Positions 7,465 through 16,196 of a stretch of 64,000 bases of DNA are shown piece after piece (position 1 is the first letter of the stretch; each line of letters opens with the position of its first letter). The translations under genes were made by a program, and so were the position numbers. The notes under the pieces are model-generated. The model was not told where the DNA came from. It saw nothing but the letters and a program-made list of their open reading frames with translations, and searched no databases. The stretch is taken from positions 1,426,001-1,490,000 of the forward strand of contig CAVVLN010000004.1 in the NCBI GenBank assembly GCA_963749145.1, written 5' to 3'. This DNA is from JASHPR01 sp963749145 (GTDB lineage Bacteria; Actinomycetota; Actinomycetes; Streptosporangiales; Streptosporangiaceae).

Positions 7465-9057
7465 TCAGCGCCCGTCCAGGTCAACGGCCCGGCCGAACAC
7501 GGCGCCGATCGAGGACGTTATCTCGTCGAGCACGGCCGCGGGCAGCGCCGAGTCGACCGTGAGCACGATCAGCGCCTGCCCGCCCCTGGCGTCCCGGCAT
7601 ACCTGCATCCCGGCGATGTTGATGCCCTGGGCACCGAGGATCTGACCGACGATGCCGACCACGCCCGGCCGGTCGGAGTAGGTGAGGAAGACCATGTGCT
7701 CGGCCGGCGAGATCTCCATGTCGTAGCCGTTGACCTCGATCAGCTTCTCGACCTGGCGCTGCCCGGTCAGCGTCCCGCCGACCGAGACGACCTGGCCGTC
7801 GGGCAGCGTGCCGCGCAGGGTCACCACGTTGCGCCAGTCCGGGCTCTCCTTGTCGGTCGCCAGGCTGACCTGAACGCCGCGGTCGGCAGCCAGCAGGGGC
7901 GCGTTGACGTAGGTGACCGCGTCCTCGACGATGTCGCTGAACACGCCCTTGAGCGCGGCCAACTGCAGCACGCTGACGTCCAGGCCCGCGATCTCACCGC
8001 GGATCTCCACCGCGATCCTGGCCGCGATCCCGCCCGCCACCGCGGTGAAAATGCGCCCCAGCTTCTCGGCCAGCGGCAGACCGGGCCGGATCATCTCGTC
8101 CACCGTGCCGCCCTGGACGTTCACCGCGTCCGGCACGAACTCACCCGCCAGGGCGAGCCGGACCGACCGGGCCACCTGGGTGCCCGCCTTCTCCTGAGCC
8201 TCGTGGGTACTCGCTCCCAGGTGCGGGGTGACCACCACGTTGGGCAGGCCGAACAGCGGGCTGTCGGTGCACGGCTCCTTGGCGTACACATCGAGCGCGG
8301 CCCCGGTCACGCGGCCCTCGGCCAGCGCGCTGGCCAGGGCGGCCTCGTCCACGATGCCGCCGCGGGCCGCGTTGACGATGCGCACCCCGGGCTTGACCAT
8401 GCGCAGCTGGCGATCGGAGATGAGCCCGACCGTCTCGGCGTTCTTCGGCAGGTGCACGCTGATGAAGTCGGACTCGGCGAGCAGTTCCTCGAGGCTCACC
8501 AGGCGGACGCCCAGCTGGGCCGCCCGCGCGGCGGCCACGTACGGGTCGTAGGCGATCACCGTCATGCCGAATGCCGCCAGCCGCTGCGCGACGAGGACGC
8601 CGATCTTGCCCAGGCCGAGCAGCCCGGCCACCTTGTCCTGCAATTCCACCCCGGTAAAGGCGGCCCGCTTCCACTGGCCGGCCTGCAGCGAGGCCATGGC
8701 CTGGGGCACGTTCCTGGCCGCGGCGAGCAGCAGCGCGACGGCATGCTCGGCCGCGCTCACGATGTTGGAGGTCGGGGCGTTCACCACCATGACGCCGGCC
8801 CTGGTCGCCGCCTCGACGTCGACGTTGTCCAGGCCGACGCCGGCCCGGGCCACCACCCGCAGCCTCGGCGCGTGCTCGAGGGCCTCGGCGTCGATGGTGG
8901 TCGCGCTGCGGATGATCACCGCGTCGGCATCGGCGAGCGCGGGCAGCAACTGCGCCCGGTCGCCGCCGTCGGCGTAGCGGATCTCGAAGCCGGACTGCAG
9001 CTGCGCGATCCCGGCCGGCGAGAGTTCTTCGGCGATGAGGACGATCGGCGTAGACAC
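7465..9057 (-). CDS. serA: D-3-phosphoglycerate dehydrogenase, long (ACT-domain) type
   Basis: First step of serine synthesis: 3-phosphoglycerate to 3-phosphohydroxypyruvate. The 530 residues match the long type I enzyme of actinobacteria. Domains: D-2-hydroxyacid dehydrogenase fold with GLLGLGKIGVLVAQRLAAFG as NAD motif, the catalytic Arg in NAARGGIVDE, Glu in DVYAKEPCTDSPLF and His in VVTPHLGASTHEAQEKAG; then the intervening allosteric substrate-binding domain (about 310-450); then an ACT domain ending GGQALIVLTVDSALP, where serine feedback acts in known homologues. The start is GTG at 9057 with AAAGGG upstream. Confidence 0.95.
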   Translation of the reverse strand: MSTPIVLIAEELSPAGIAQLQSGFEIRYADGGDRAQLLPALADADAVIIRSATTIDAEALEHAPRLRVVARAGVGLDNVDVEAATRAGVMVVNAPTSNIVSAAEHAVALLLAAARNVPQAMASLQAGQWKRAAFTGVELQDKVAGLLGLGKIGVLVAQRLAAFGMTVIAYDPYVAAARAAQLGVRLVSLEELLAESDFISVHLPKNAETVGLISDRQLRMVKPGVRIVNAARGGIVDEAALASALAEGRVTGAALDVYAKEPCTDSPLFGLPNVVVTPHLGASTHEAQEKAGTQVARSVRLALAGEFVPDAVNVQGGTVDEMIRPGLPLAEKLGRIFTAVAGGIAARIAVEIRGEIAGLDVSVLQLAALKGVFSDIVEDAVTYVNAPLLAADRGVQVSLATDKESPDWRNVVTLRGTLPDGQVVSVGGTLTGQRQVEKLIEVNGYDMEISPAEHMVFLTYSDRPGVVGIVGQILGAQGINIAGMQVCRDARGGQALIVLTVDSALPAAVLDEITSSIGAVFGRAVDLDGR

Positions 9058-9111
9058 GTTGGCCCTTTCCGGCGGAGGCGGCGGTCAGGCACCACAGTCT
9101 AGAGGATGCTT

Positions 9112-9125
9112 GTGAACCCTTTCAC
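9112..9125. promoter_or_regulatory. Palindrome upstream of serA
   Basis: GTGAACCCTTTCAC has 5-base arms GTGAA/TTCAC and lies 55-68 bases before the serA start, in the likely promoter region. It may be an operator. The rest of the gap 9058-9371 holds no gene; its distal part is the tandem repeat listed next. Confidence 0.3.
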
Positions 9126-9290
9126 ATAACGCAAGCGCAGGTCACTTGGCGGGCGCGGCGGCCGGCGCCGCGGGTTCCGGTGCCTCGCCCGGCCCCAGCG
9201 CGGGGCCGGACGGCGGCCCGGCGGCACCCTCGGAACCAGCCCCGGCGCCGGCGTGATGGCTGGTCTCACGGCGGCGGCCGGCGCCGCCCG

Positions 9291-9399
9291 GCCCCGGCCC
9301 GGCCCTCACCGTCACTACCGGCCCCGGCCCGGCCCTCACCGTCACTACCGGCCCCGGCCCGGCCCTCACCGTCACCGCCCGGCCCGGCCCTCACCGTCA
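9291..9399. repeat. 30-base tandem repeat overlapping a stop codon
   Basis: About 3.6 copies of a 30-base unit, GCCCCGGCCCGGCCCTCACC followed by GTCACTACCG, with the last copies diverged. The stop codon of the GGDEF/EAL gene (9372-9374) lies in the third unit, and the same TGA trinucleotide recurs at the same place in each unit. Confidence 0.9.
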
Positions 9400-12062
9400 A
9401 CCCCGCCGCCACGGCCGGTCTTATCGCCACCGTCACCCCCGGCATCGGTCTGGACGCCGGCCCAGGCAGGGGCCTGGGCGCCGGGCCAGCCACCGCTCAC
9501 CAGCGCCTCGATCCCGCTGGCGTCCATGGGCTTCGCGATCAGGTATCCCTGGCCGAGCCCGCAGCCCATCTCCCGCAGCAACTCGAGATGCTCGGGACGC
9601 TCGATCCCCTCGGCCACGACCTCGATGCCGAGATCGTGCCCGACCTGGATGATCGCGCGGGTGAGCATGGCCAGCGTGGCATCCTCGCCCAGGCCCGCTA
9701 CGAATGAGGGGTCGATCTTGATGATGTCCACCGCGAGTTGCTTGAGGTAAGCGAGGGACGCGTACCCGGTGCCGAAGTCGTCGATGGCCAGCCGGACCCC
9801 GTGACGGCGCAGTTCGGCCAGCCCCGCGGCCATCGGGTCGGCGCCATCGATCAGCACCCGCTCGGCCACCTCCAGCGTCAGGGCGTCCGGCGGCAGGCCG
9901 GTCTCGTGCAGCGCGGTCAGCACGGAGGCGGCGAATCCGCCCGCGGTGACCTGCCGCAGCGAGAAGTTCACCGAGACACCGATCTCCCAGCCGGCGCTGC
10001 GCCACGCGGCCGCCTGGGCGCAGGCTTCGCGCAGCACCTGCTCGCCCAGCGGCACGACCAGCCCGGAGTCCTCGGCCACGCCGAGGAACTCAGCGGGCGC
10101 GACCGGCCGCCCGCCGCGCGACCAGCGCACCAGCGCTTCCACCCCGATGACCCGGGACGTCGCGAACTCCACCACCGGCTGGTATTCCAGCTCGAGCTTG
10201 CCCGCGGTGATCGCGGCGCGCAGGTCGCTGGCCATCTCGAGCCTGCGCATAACGTCGGCGTGCATGTGCGCGGCAAAGACCTCGACCCGGCCGCCGCCCG
10301 ACTCCTTCGCCCGGGACATGGCCACGTCGGCGTTGCGCAGCAGGTGCCCGGGCGCGCCCCCGCCGGGAAGCGCGACGCCGATGCTGGCCGTGAGGGAGAT
10401 CTCGCGGTCGGCCACATGGAACGGCTCGGCCGCGATCACCCCGGCGAGGCGCTCCGCGATGTCCACGATCTCCGGTGCGCTCGCGGCACTCTCCACGAGC
10501 ACGGCGAACTCATCGCCACCCCAGCGCGCCACCGTGTCCTCGGGCGGCACGGCCGCGCGCAGGCGGCGGGCGGCCTGGGCCAGCAGCAGATCGCCCGCGC
10601 CGTGCCCGACGGAGTCGTTGACCCCGGTGAAGCCGTCCAGGTCGATGAAGATCGCACCGGTCTGCATTGGCGGCCGGTCCGGCTCGGCGGCGGCCCGGTC
10701 GATCGCGTCCCTGGCCCGGTCCTCGACGTACGCCCGGTTCGGCAGCCCGGTGAGCCCGTCGTGATAGGTCAGGTACGTCACCTGCCTGCGCAGTGCTATC
10801 TGGTCGCTGACGTCACGCGCGGTGATGAGCAGTCGGCCTGAGGTGTTCATCTCGCGGTACCGGGACACGATGGACTCGACATGGTGCCAGGTGCCGTCGG
10901 CCGACCGGACGCGGCACGGGAACCGGTCCGGGTGCCGCCCGGCCCCCACGGCGCGGACGACCCTGACCCCGGCGGCCCGGTCCTCCGGATGCACCAGCTC
11001 AGAAAGCGACCGGCCCTCGAGTTCCGCCGAGGTGTAGCCGTACTCCCCCACGGCCGGGCTGGCGTACCGGATGATCCCGTCCCGGTCACAGATGAGGACC
11101 ACGTCGCTGGTGCGGTCGGCTAGCTCGCGGAACCTGTGCTCGGACTCCTCCGACAGCTCCGCCGCCGTGCGCTCGCGCCGCAGCAGGTCGGTGATCCTGA
11201 CCGCCAGGGCGAGCGCGGCCACCGCCCCGCACACCACGACGGCAGGCTCGGCGAACGACCCGCCGTTCAGCGCCCAGACGAGCACCACCACCGCGGCGAG
11301 GGCGGCCGCCACCGTGGCGGCCAGGGTGGCCCCGGGCCGTCCCGCCGACTCCAGCCAGTCGGGCCGGCGCGCTGGCACCACGCGGCGGCCGGCGTTCACC
11401 AGCACCGCCGCCCCGAGCAGGCAGAACCCGGCCAGCAGGATGATGACCGCCCCGGCCCCGGGCGGCATGCTGCTGATCCTGGCGCCGACCGCCAGCGAGT
11501 CGCCCACCGTGACCACGACCAGGGCCAGGTACGGCGCCACCGCCGGCCGGCCGGCGCGCACCGCGGCCGCCAGCAGCAGGCCGAGCGCGATCATGTCGGC
11601 GAGCGGGTGGATCGCCTGGAGCGTGAAGTCCCCGGGACTCTCGCCGACCCGGTGGTACAAGGATCCGAACAGCGCCACCCAGTCGATGACGAACAGCGCC
11701 GTGGCCAGCAGGCAGGCGTCGGCGAGCCAGACCACCGCGCTGCGTGCCGGGGTCCCGGGCCCGGGCGGGCCGTCACTGCTCGCTTCCCGGCTCGCCCGGG
11801 CCAGAGCGTAAAGGCCGACGCCCAGGGCCGGAAGCGCGAGCAGGGCGAGCAGGTCCCCGAAGGTCAGCGAGGTGCCCGCGTCGCTGACCGGCATGGCCTC
11901 CTGGGCGACGAATCCGGCTCCCCACAGCAGCGCGGCCACCGCAAGCGCGCGGTAGGCGGTGCGGAAAGATGACTCGCGGCGCATCGACTCGCGCCACAGC
12001 GCTGCCGCCGCGGCGACCGTCACCAGAGCCCCGGCCGCTCCTGCCAGGATGGCCAGGCTCAT
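9372..12062 (-). CDS. Membrane-bound PAS-GGDEF-EAL protein (c-di-GMP turnover)
   Basis: A bifunctional-type c-di-GMP enzyme of 896 residues. Residues about 1-290 hold roughly nine hydrophobic helices; a PAS domain follows (about 305-405, starting HRFRELADRTSDVVLICD); then GGDEF (motif ARWGGDEFAVLVE near 513) and EAL (motif IGVEALVRW near 640, with DDFGTGYASLAYLKQL and EVVAEGIE later). The signature residues of both catalytic domains are intact, so synthesis and hydrolysis are both possible. The ATG at 12062 follows an in-frame TGA, so it cannot start earlier. No good SD is seen; a short GTG ORF beginning after GAGGAGG ends in an ATGA overlap with this start, so translational coupling is possible. 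The stop lies in a tandem repeat. Confidence 0.9.
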   Translation of the reverse strand: MSLAILAGAAGALVTVAAAAALWRESMRRESSFRTAYRALAVAALLWGAGFVAQEAMPVSDAGTSLTFGDLLALLALPALGVGLYALARASREASSDGPPGPGTPARSAVVWLADACLLATALFVIDWVALFGSLYHRVGESPGDFTLQAIHPLADMIALGLLLAAAVRAGRPAVAPYLALVVVTVGDSLAVGARISSMPPGAGAVIILLAGFCLLGAAVLVNAGRRVVPARRPDWLESAGRPGATLAATVAAALAAVVVLVWALNGGSFAEPAVVVCGAVAALALAVRITDLLRRERTAAELSEESEHRFRELADRTSDVVLICDRDGIIRYASPAVGEYGYTSAELEGRSLSELVHPEDRAAGVRVVRAVGAGRHPDRFPCRVRSADGTWHHVESIVSRYREMNTSGRLLITARDVSDQIALRRQVTYLTYHDGLTGLPNRAYVEDRARDAIDRAAAEPDRPPMQTGAIFIDLDGFTGVNDSVGHGAGDLLLAQAARRLRAAVPPEDTVARWGGDEFAVLVESAASAPEIVDIAERLAGVIAAEPFHVADREISLTASIGVALPGGGAPGHLLRNADVAMSRAKESGGGRVEVFAAHMHADVMRRLEMASDLRAAITAGKLELEYQPVVEFATSRVIGVEALVRWSRGGRPVAPAEFLGVAEDSGLVVPLGEQVLREACAQAAAWRSAGWEIGVSVNFSLRQVTAGGFAASVLTALHETGLPPDALTLEVAERVLIDGADPMAAGLAELRRHGVRLAIDDFGTGYASLAYLKQLAVDIIKIDPSFVAGLGEDATLAMLTRAIIQVGHDLGIEVVAEGIERPEHLELLREMGCGLGQGYLIAKPMDASGIEALVSGGWPGAQAPAWAGVQTDAGGDGGDKTGRGGGVDGEGRAGR

Positions 12063-12411
12063 CGCGCGCCGCCGGATTCATCCGACCGCACCAGAGCCTC
12101 CTCTTAGACCGCGTCGTGGGCCAACATCGAGTCGTGCCGACCGCCGACGCCGACCGGGCACGCGTCCCTACGAGGCGCTGCGCTGCGGCTCGTGAACACC
12201 AGTACGTATTTCCCGTACCGCCAGGCGTTGCGGGGTCGCCGGCGTACTGGACGCGGTCTCGCTTTCAGCGATGTGCCTTCACTGTACGTGCGCAAGGTCA
12301 CGAGTCGATTGAGGATGTGCGTAGACCGGGAGACAACTTCAGTAATCTCCTGGGGGGGATGAGGCGCAATCAGCCGCACGGGATTCCGGCGTACCGACCG
12401 GCTTTTCCAGC
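12063..12411. other. Intergenic stretch without a recognised gene
   Basis: This 349-base gap between the GGDEF/EAL gene and the methionyl-tRNA synthetase remnant holds no convincing ORF, tRNA or repeat. Its right part is where the missing body of the synthetase gene would have continued; no homology to that enzyme could be recognised in any frame. Confidence 0.5.
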
Positions 12412-12585
12412 TTACCGGCTGGCGGCGCTGCCGGGCGGGCGGACGCGCGGGCGCCGGACCTGGTCGCCGGCCAGGCGATGATGGCGGGCGAGCACGTCGG
12501 CCTGGACGAACTCCAGCGCGTGGCCGAGGTGGGGCCGGGCGTTGACGTAAGGGATCGTGGTGCTCAGATAGACGCGCTGGGTCAT
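12412..12585 (-). pseudogene. Remnant of a methionyl-tRNA synthetase gene (5' end only)
   Basis: The ATG at 12585 follows a good ribosome site (GGAGG, 5 bases before ATG). The first 44 codons read as a class I methionyl-tRNA synthetase N-terminus: YLSTTIPYVNARPHLGHALE contains the HIGH-type motif (HLGH), then FVQADVLARHHRLAGDQVR. The similarity stops abruptly after GDQVR; 13 unrelated codons follow to a TAA. The expected continuation (FLTGTDDNS-type sequence) is absent. It lies downstream of gatB on the same strand. I read it as the intact 5' end of a synthetase gene whose body was deleted. Whether the 57-codon ORF is still translated is unknown. Confidence 0.75.
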
Positions 12586-12629
12586 CGGAACCTCCAGAAA
12601 TCACGGGGCTCCGACTTGCGGACATGAAT

Positions 12630-12694
12630 CGAGGCCCCTCGGGGCCTCGGTCGGACGTCGTCCTGGCAGCGTCGAATGGCCCCGCTAGCGGGGC
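12630..12694 (-). terminator. Two stem-loops between gatB and the metG remnant
   Basis: GCCCCGCTAGCGGGGC (12679-12694) is a perfect palindrome and CGAGGCCCCTCGGGGCCTCG (12630-12649) is a near-perfect hairpin. They lie after the gatB stop and before the synthetase remnant on the same strand. They could terminate the gat operon or belong to a structured leader of the old synthetase gene. No long U-tract is present. Confidence 0.5.
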
Positions 12695-12732
12695 ATCATC
12701 TCCGGACGCGAATACGACGTCATACTGCAAGT

Positions 12733-14388
12733 TTACCGGTGACCCTCAAGCGCTTTGTGGGCCCGAATGGCTGTTCCCGCGACCAGTTCTGCACACCGGT
12801 TCCGGCCAAGGGCGGTGGGGCCGGGCGGGTGGTGCGGGCCCGGCTGGGGCGGGCGGGGCGGCCGGGCCGGGGCCGGCGAGGAGTCGGACGGGGTCAGGCG
12901 CTGGAGGATCAGCTCACGGGCGCGGGCGGCGTCGGCCCGGCCGCCGGTTTCCTTCATCACCGCTCCGACCAGGGCCGCGGCGGCGGCGGTCTTGCCCGCC
13001 CGGATCTTGTCAGCGATCGCCGGGTTCGCCGCGATCACCTTGTCGACGACGGCGAGCAGTTCGGCGTCGTCGCTCACCACGGCCAGGCCGCGGGCGGCAA
13101 CGATCTCGTCCGGCGAGCCTTCCCCGGCCAGCACGCCGTCCAGCACCAGCCGGGCCAGCTTGTCGTTCAGCTCGCCGGACGCGACCAGCGCGCTGACCCT
13201 GGCCACCTGGGCCGGGGTCACCGGCAGGGCGGCCAGCTCGATGCCTGACTCGTTGGCCCGGCGGGACAGCTCGCCGAGCCACCAGTTGCGGGCCTCGGCG
13301 GGCTGCGCCCCGGCGGACACGGTCGCCGCCACCAGGTCGAGCGCCCCGGCGTTGCGCAGCGCGGCCATGTCGAGGTCGGACAGGCCCCACTCCGCCTGCA
13401 GCCGCACCCGCCGGGCCGCGGGCAGCTCAGGCAGCGCCGCGCGCAGCTGTTCCACCCACTCGCGCGAGGGCGCGACCGGCACCAGGTCCGGCTCGGGGAA
13501 GTAGCGGTAGTCCTGAGCCTCTTCCTTGCTCCGCCCGGGCGTGGTGGTTCCGCTGTCCTCCTGGAAGTGGCGGGTCTCCTGGATGACCCGGCCGCCGCCG
13601 TCGAGGACCGCGGCCTGGCGCTCGATCTCGAACCGGACCGCGCGCTCGACCGAGCGCAGCGAGTTGACGTTCTTGGTCTCGGTTCTGGTGCCCCAGGCAC
13701 CCGACCCGCGCGGCGCCAGCGAGGTGTTGACGTCGCAGCGCAGCGAGCCCTCCTCCATCCGGACGTCGGACACGTCCAGCGCCCGCAGCAGGTCGCGCAG
13801 CTCGGTGACGTAAGCGCGGGCGACAACCGGCGCGAGCGCCCCGGTGCCCGGCACGGGCTTGGTGACCACCTCGACCAGCGGGATCCCGGCCCGGTTGTAG
13901 TCCACCAGCGAGTAGTCGGCCCCGTGGATTCGCCCGGTGGCCCCGCCGACATGCAGCGACTTGCCGGTGTCCTCCTCCAGGTGGACGCGCTCGATGCCGA
14001 TCCGCACCTGGCTCTCGCCGACCATGACGTCCAGCCAGCCGTCGGTGCAGAGCGGCTCGTCGTACTGCGAGATCTGGAAGTCCTTCGGCATGTCCGGGTA
14101 GAAATAGTTCTTCCGCGCGAACCGGCACCAGGACGCGATCGAGCAGTTCAGCGCCAGGCCGATCCTGATCGTGTACTCGATCGCGGTCTTGTTGATCACC
14201 GGCAGCGAGCCCGGGAGGCCCAGGCAGACCGGGCAGACCGACGCGTTGGGCTCGGCGCCGAACGCGGCCGGGGATCCGCAGAACATCTTCGTCCGCGTGC
14301 CCAGCTCGACGTGGGTCTCCAGGCCGATCACCGGCTCGTAGCGGGAGACGGCCTCGTCGTACGGGACGAGCGCCACGGCCTCAGTCAT
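12733..14388 (-). CDS. gatB: Asp-tRNA(Asn)/Glu-tRNA(Gln) amidotransferase subunit B
   Basis: Recognises and activates misacylated Glu-tRNA(Gln) (or Asp-tRNA(Asn)) for amidation, as part of GatCAB. About 551 residues. YEPVIGLETHVELGTRTKMFCG is the family N-terminal signature, with CPVCLGLPGSLPV, DMPKDFQISQYDEPL, GIERVHLEEDTGKSLH and YSLVDYNRAGIPLVE following; the tail-body and YqeY-like C-terminal domain end at RARELILQRLTP. About 45 Pro/Ala/Arg-rich residues follow that are not part of the usual fold. The ATG at 14388 overlaps the gatA stop by eight bases (ATGACTGA), which indicates translational coupling; longer in-frame sequence upstream is a shadow of gatA. Confidence 0.95.
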   Translation of the reverse strand: MTEAVALVPYDEAVSRYEPVIGLETHVELGTRTKMFCGSPAAFGAEPNASVCPVCLGLPGSLPVINKTAIEYTIRIGLALNCSIASWCRFARKNYFYPDMPKDFQISQYDEPLCTDGWLDVMVGESQVRIGIERVHLEEDTGKSLHVGGATGRIHGADYSLVDYNRAGIPLVEVVTKPVPGTGALAPVVARAYVTELRDLLRALDVSDVRMEEGSLRCDVNTSLAPRGSGAWGTRTETKNVNSLRSVERAVRFEIERQAAVLDGGGRVIQETRHFQEDSGTTTPGRSKEEAQDYRYFPEPDLVPVAPSREWVEQLRAALPELPAARRVRLQAEWGLSDLDMAALRNAGALDLVAATVSAGAQPAEARNWWLGELSRRANESGIELAALPVTPAQVARVSALVASGELNDKLARLVLDGVLAGEGSPDEIVAARGLAVVSDDAELLAVVDKVIAANPAIADKIRAGKTAAAAALVGAVMKETGGRADAARARELILQRLTPSDSSPAPARPPRPPQPGPHHPPGPTALGRNRCAELVAGTAIRAHKALEGHR

Positions 14389-15889
14389 CGCCCAGCCCCT
14401 TCGCGTCATCGAGCATCGGGTAGCCCCGGCGCTGATCCAGCGCAGCCTCGACGGCCGCGCCGACCCGGTACATCCGGTCGTCGCCCAGCACCGGGGCCAT
14501 GATCTGCAATCCGACCGGGAGCCCGTCCTCGGGCGCGAGGCCGCACGGCACGGACAGCGCAGCGTTGCCGGCCAGGTCCGAGGGGATCGTGCAGAGGTCG
14601 GCGAGGTACATGGCCATGGGATCGTCAGCCCGCTCGCCGATCGGGAACGCCGTGGTCGGCGTGGTCGGCGAGACCAGCACGTCGACCTGCTCGAAGGCTG
14701 CGTCGAAGTCACGGGTGATCAGCGTGCGGACCTGCTGCGCCTTGCCGTAGTAGGCGTCGTAGTAGCCGCTGGACAGGGCGTAGGTGCCGAGCATGATCCG
14801 GCGCTTGACCTCGGCGCCGAACCCGGCGGCCCGGGTCAGCGACATGACCTCCTCGGCGCTGCGGGTGCCGTCGTCGCCCACTCGCAGGCCGTACCGCATC
14901 CCGTCGAAACGGGCCAGGTTGGACGAGCACTCGCTCGGTGCGATCAGGTAGTACGCGGGCAGCGCGTAGGCGAAGTGCGGGCAGGACACCTCGGTGATCT
15001 TGGCACCCAGCGACTCGAGCAGCTCGACCGCCTCGCCGAACCTGGCCAGGACACCCGGCTGGTATCCCTCGCCGCTGAGCTCGGTCACCACCCCGACCCG
15101 CAGGCCGCTCACGTCCGCCTGCCGGGCGGCCGTCACGACCGGCGGCACGGGCGCGTCCACCGAGGTCGAGTCGCACGGGTCGTGCCCGGACATGACCTGG
15201 TGCAGCAGGGCCGCGTCGAGCACGGTGCGGGCCAGCGGTCCGGGCGTGTCCAGCGAGGACGCGAACGCGACCAGGCCGTACCGGGACGACCCGCCGTAGG
15301 TCGGCTTCACCCCGACGATGCCGCAGACGGCCGCGGGCTGGCGGATCGACCCGCCGGTGTCGGTGCCGATGCCGAGCGGGGCCTCGTAGGCGGTGACCGC
15401 GGCCGCGGAGCCGCCGGATGACCCGCCCGGTACGCGGCTCAGGTCCCAGGGGTTGCGGGACGGCCCGAAGGCCGAGTTCTCGGTCGACGAGCCCATCGCG
15501 AACTCGTCCATGTTCGCCTTGCCCAGGATGACCACCCCGGCGTCCCTGAGCCGCCGGGTGACCGTCGCGTCGTAGGGCGGCCGCCAGCCCTCCAGGATCC
15601 GCGATCCGCAGGTGGTGGGCATGTCGGTGGTGGTGAACACGTCCTTGAGCGCCAGCGGCACCCCGGCCAGCGGGCCCAGCGGCTCCCCGGCCGAGCGGCG
15701 CCGGTCGACCGCGGCGGCGGCGCTCAGGGCCGCTTCGGGTGCCACATGCAGGAACGCGCGAACCCGCTCGTCCACGGCGTCGATGCGGTCCAGGTGCGCC
15801 CGGGTGACGTCGACCGCCGACGTCTCGCCTGCCGCGATGAGCGCGGCCAGCTCGGCCGCGGTCATCTGGGTCAGTTCACTGTGGGTCAT
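14381..15889 (-). CDS. gatA: Glu-tRNA(Gln)/Asp-tRNA(Asn) amidotransferase subunit A
   Basis: The amidase that releases ammonia from glutamine for GatB. It has 502 residues. The amidase-signature triad is visible: Lys in GVPLALKDVFTT, the cis-Ser in VPGGSSGGSAAAV, and the nucleophile Ser in GTDTGGSIRQPAAVCGIVG. It starts with ATG at 15889, three bases after the gatC stop, and overlaps gatB by eight bases, so C-A-B form one translationally coupled unit. Confidence 0.96.
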   Translation of the reverse strand: MTHSELTQMTAAELAALIAAGETSAVDVTRAHLDRIDAVDERVRAFLHVAPEAALSAAAAVDRRRSAGEPLGPLAGVPLALKDVFTTTDMPTTCGSRILEGWRPPYDATVTRRLRDAGVVILGKANMDEFAMGSSTENSAFGPSRNPWDLSRVPGGSSGGSAAAVTAYEAPLGIGTDTGGSIRQPAAVCGIVGVKPTYGGSSRYGLVAFASSLDTPGPLARTVLDAALLHQVMSGHDPCDSTSVDAPVPPVVTAARQADVSGLRVGVVTELSGEGYQPGVLARFGEAVELLESLGAKITEVSCPHFAYALPAYYLIAPSECSSNLARFDGMRYGLRVGDDGTRSAEEVMSLTRAAGFGAEVKRRIMLGTYALSSGYYDAYYGKAQQVRTLITRDFDAAFEQVDVLVSPTTPTTAFPIGERADDPMAMYLADLCTIPSDLAGNAALSVPCGLAPEDGLPVGLQIMAPVLGDDRMYRVGAAVEAALDQRRGYPMLDDAKGLGDD

Positions 15890-15892
15890 CGA

Positions 15893-16186
15893 TCAGTCCT
15901 CGGCCAGGATCCGCGGGACCCGGAACCGGCCCTGCTCGGCGGCGGGCGCCTGGTCCAGCGCCGCTGCCGCGCCCAGCACCGGCTCGGTCACGTCGCCACG
16001 GAACACGTTGGTGACCGGCAGCGCGTGCGTGGTCGGCGGGATTCCCTCGGCCGCGACCTCCTGCACCCGCGCCACCGCGGCGATGATTACGTCCAGCTGG
16101 CCGGCGAAATGGTCCAGCTCCTGCTCGCTCAGGGCCAGCCGTGACAGGCGGGCCAGGTGGGCGACCTCGTCCCTCGTGATGGACAT
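15893..16186 (-). CDS. gatC: Glu-tRNA(Gln)/Asp-tRNA(Asn) amidotransferase subunit C
   Basis: A 97-residue small subunit that holds GatA and GatB together. ITRDEVAHLARLSRLALSEQE is the usual GatC start, and the C-terminal FRVPRILAED is characteristic. The ATG at 16186 is preferred over upstream in-frame sequence, which belongs to the repeat-rich tail of the preceding GGDEF/EAL gene in another frame. Only ten bases separate it from the stop of that gene, so they may share a transcript. Confidence 0.93.
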   Translation of the reverse strand: MSITRDEVAHLARLSRLALSEQELDHFAGQLDVIIAAVARVQEVAAEGIPPTTHALPVTNVFRGDVTEPVLGAAAALDQAPAAEQGRFRVPRILAED

Positions 16187-16196
16187 GCCCGCAAGC

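Noticed and set aside
7411..9102. Plus-strand ORF of 563 codons opposite serA
   Set aside because: Exact antisense of a textbook serA gene; composition typical of shadows.
12359..12481. Possible small plus-strand ORF beginning after a G-run
   Set aside because: It is antisense to the metG remnant and its G-run is not a proper ribosome site; no conservation can be argued.
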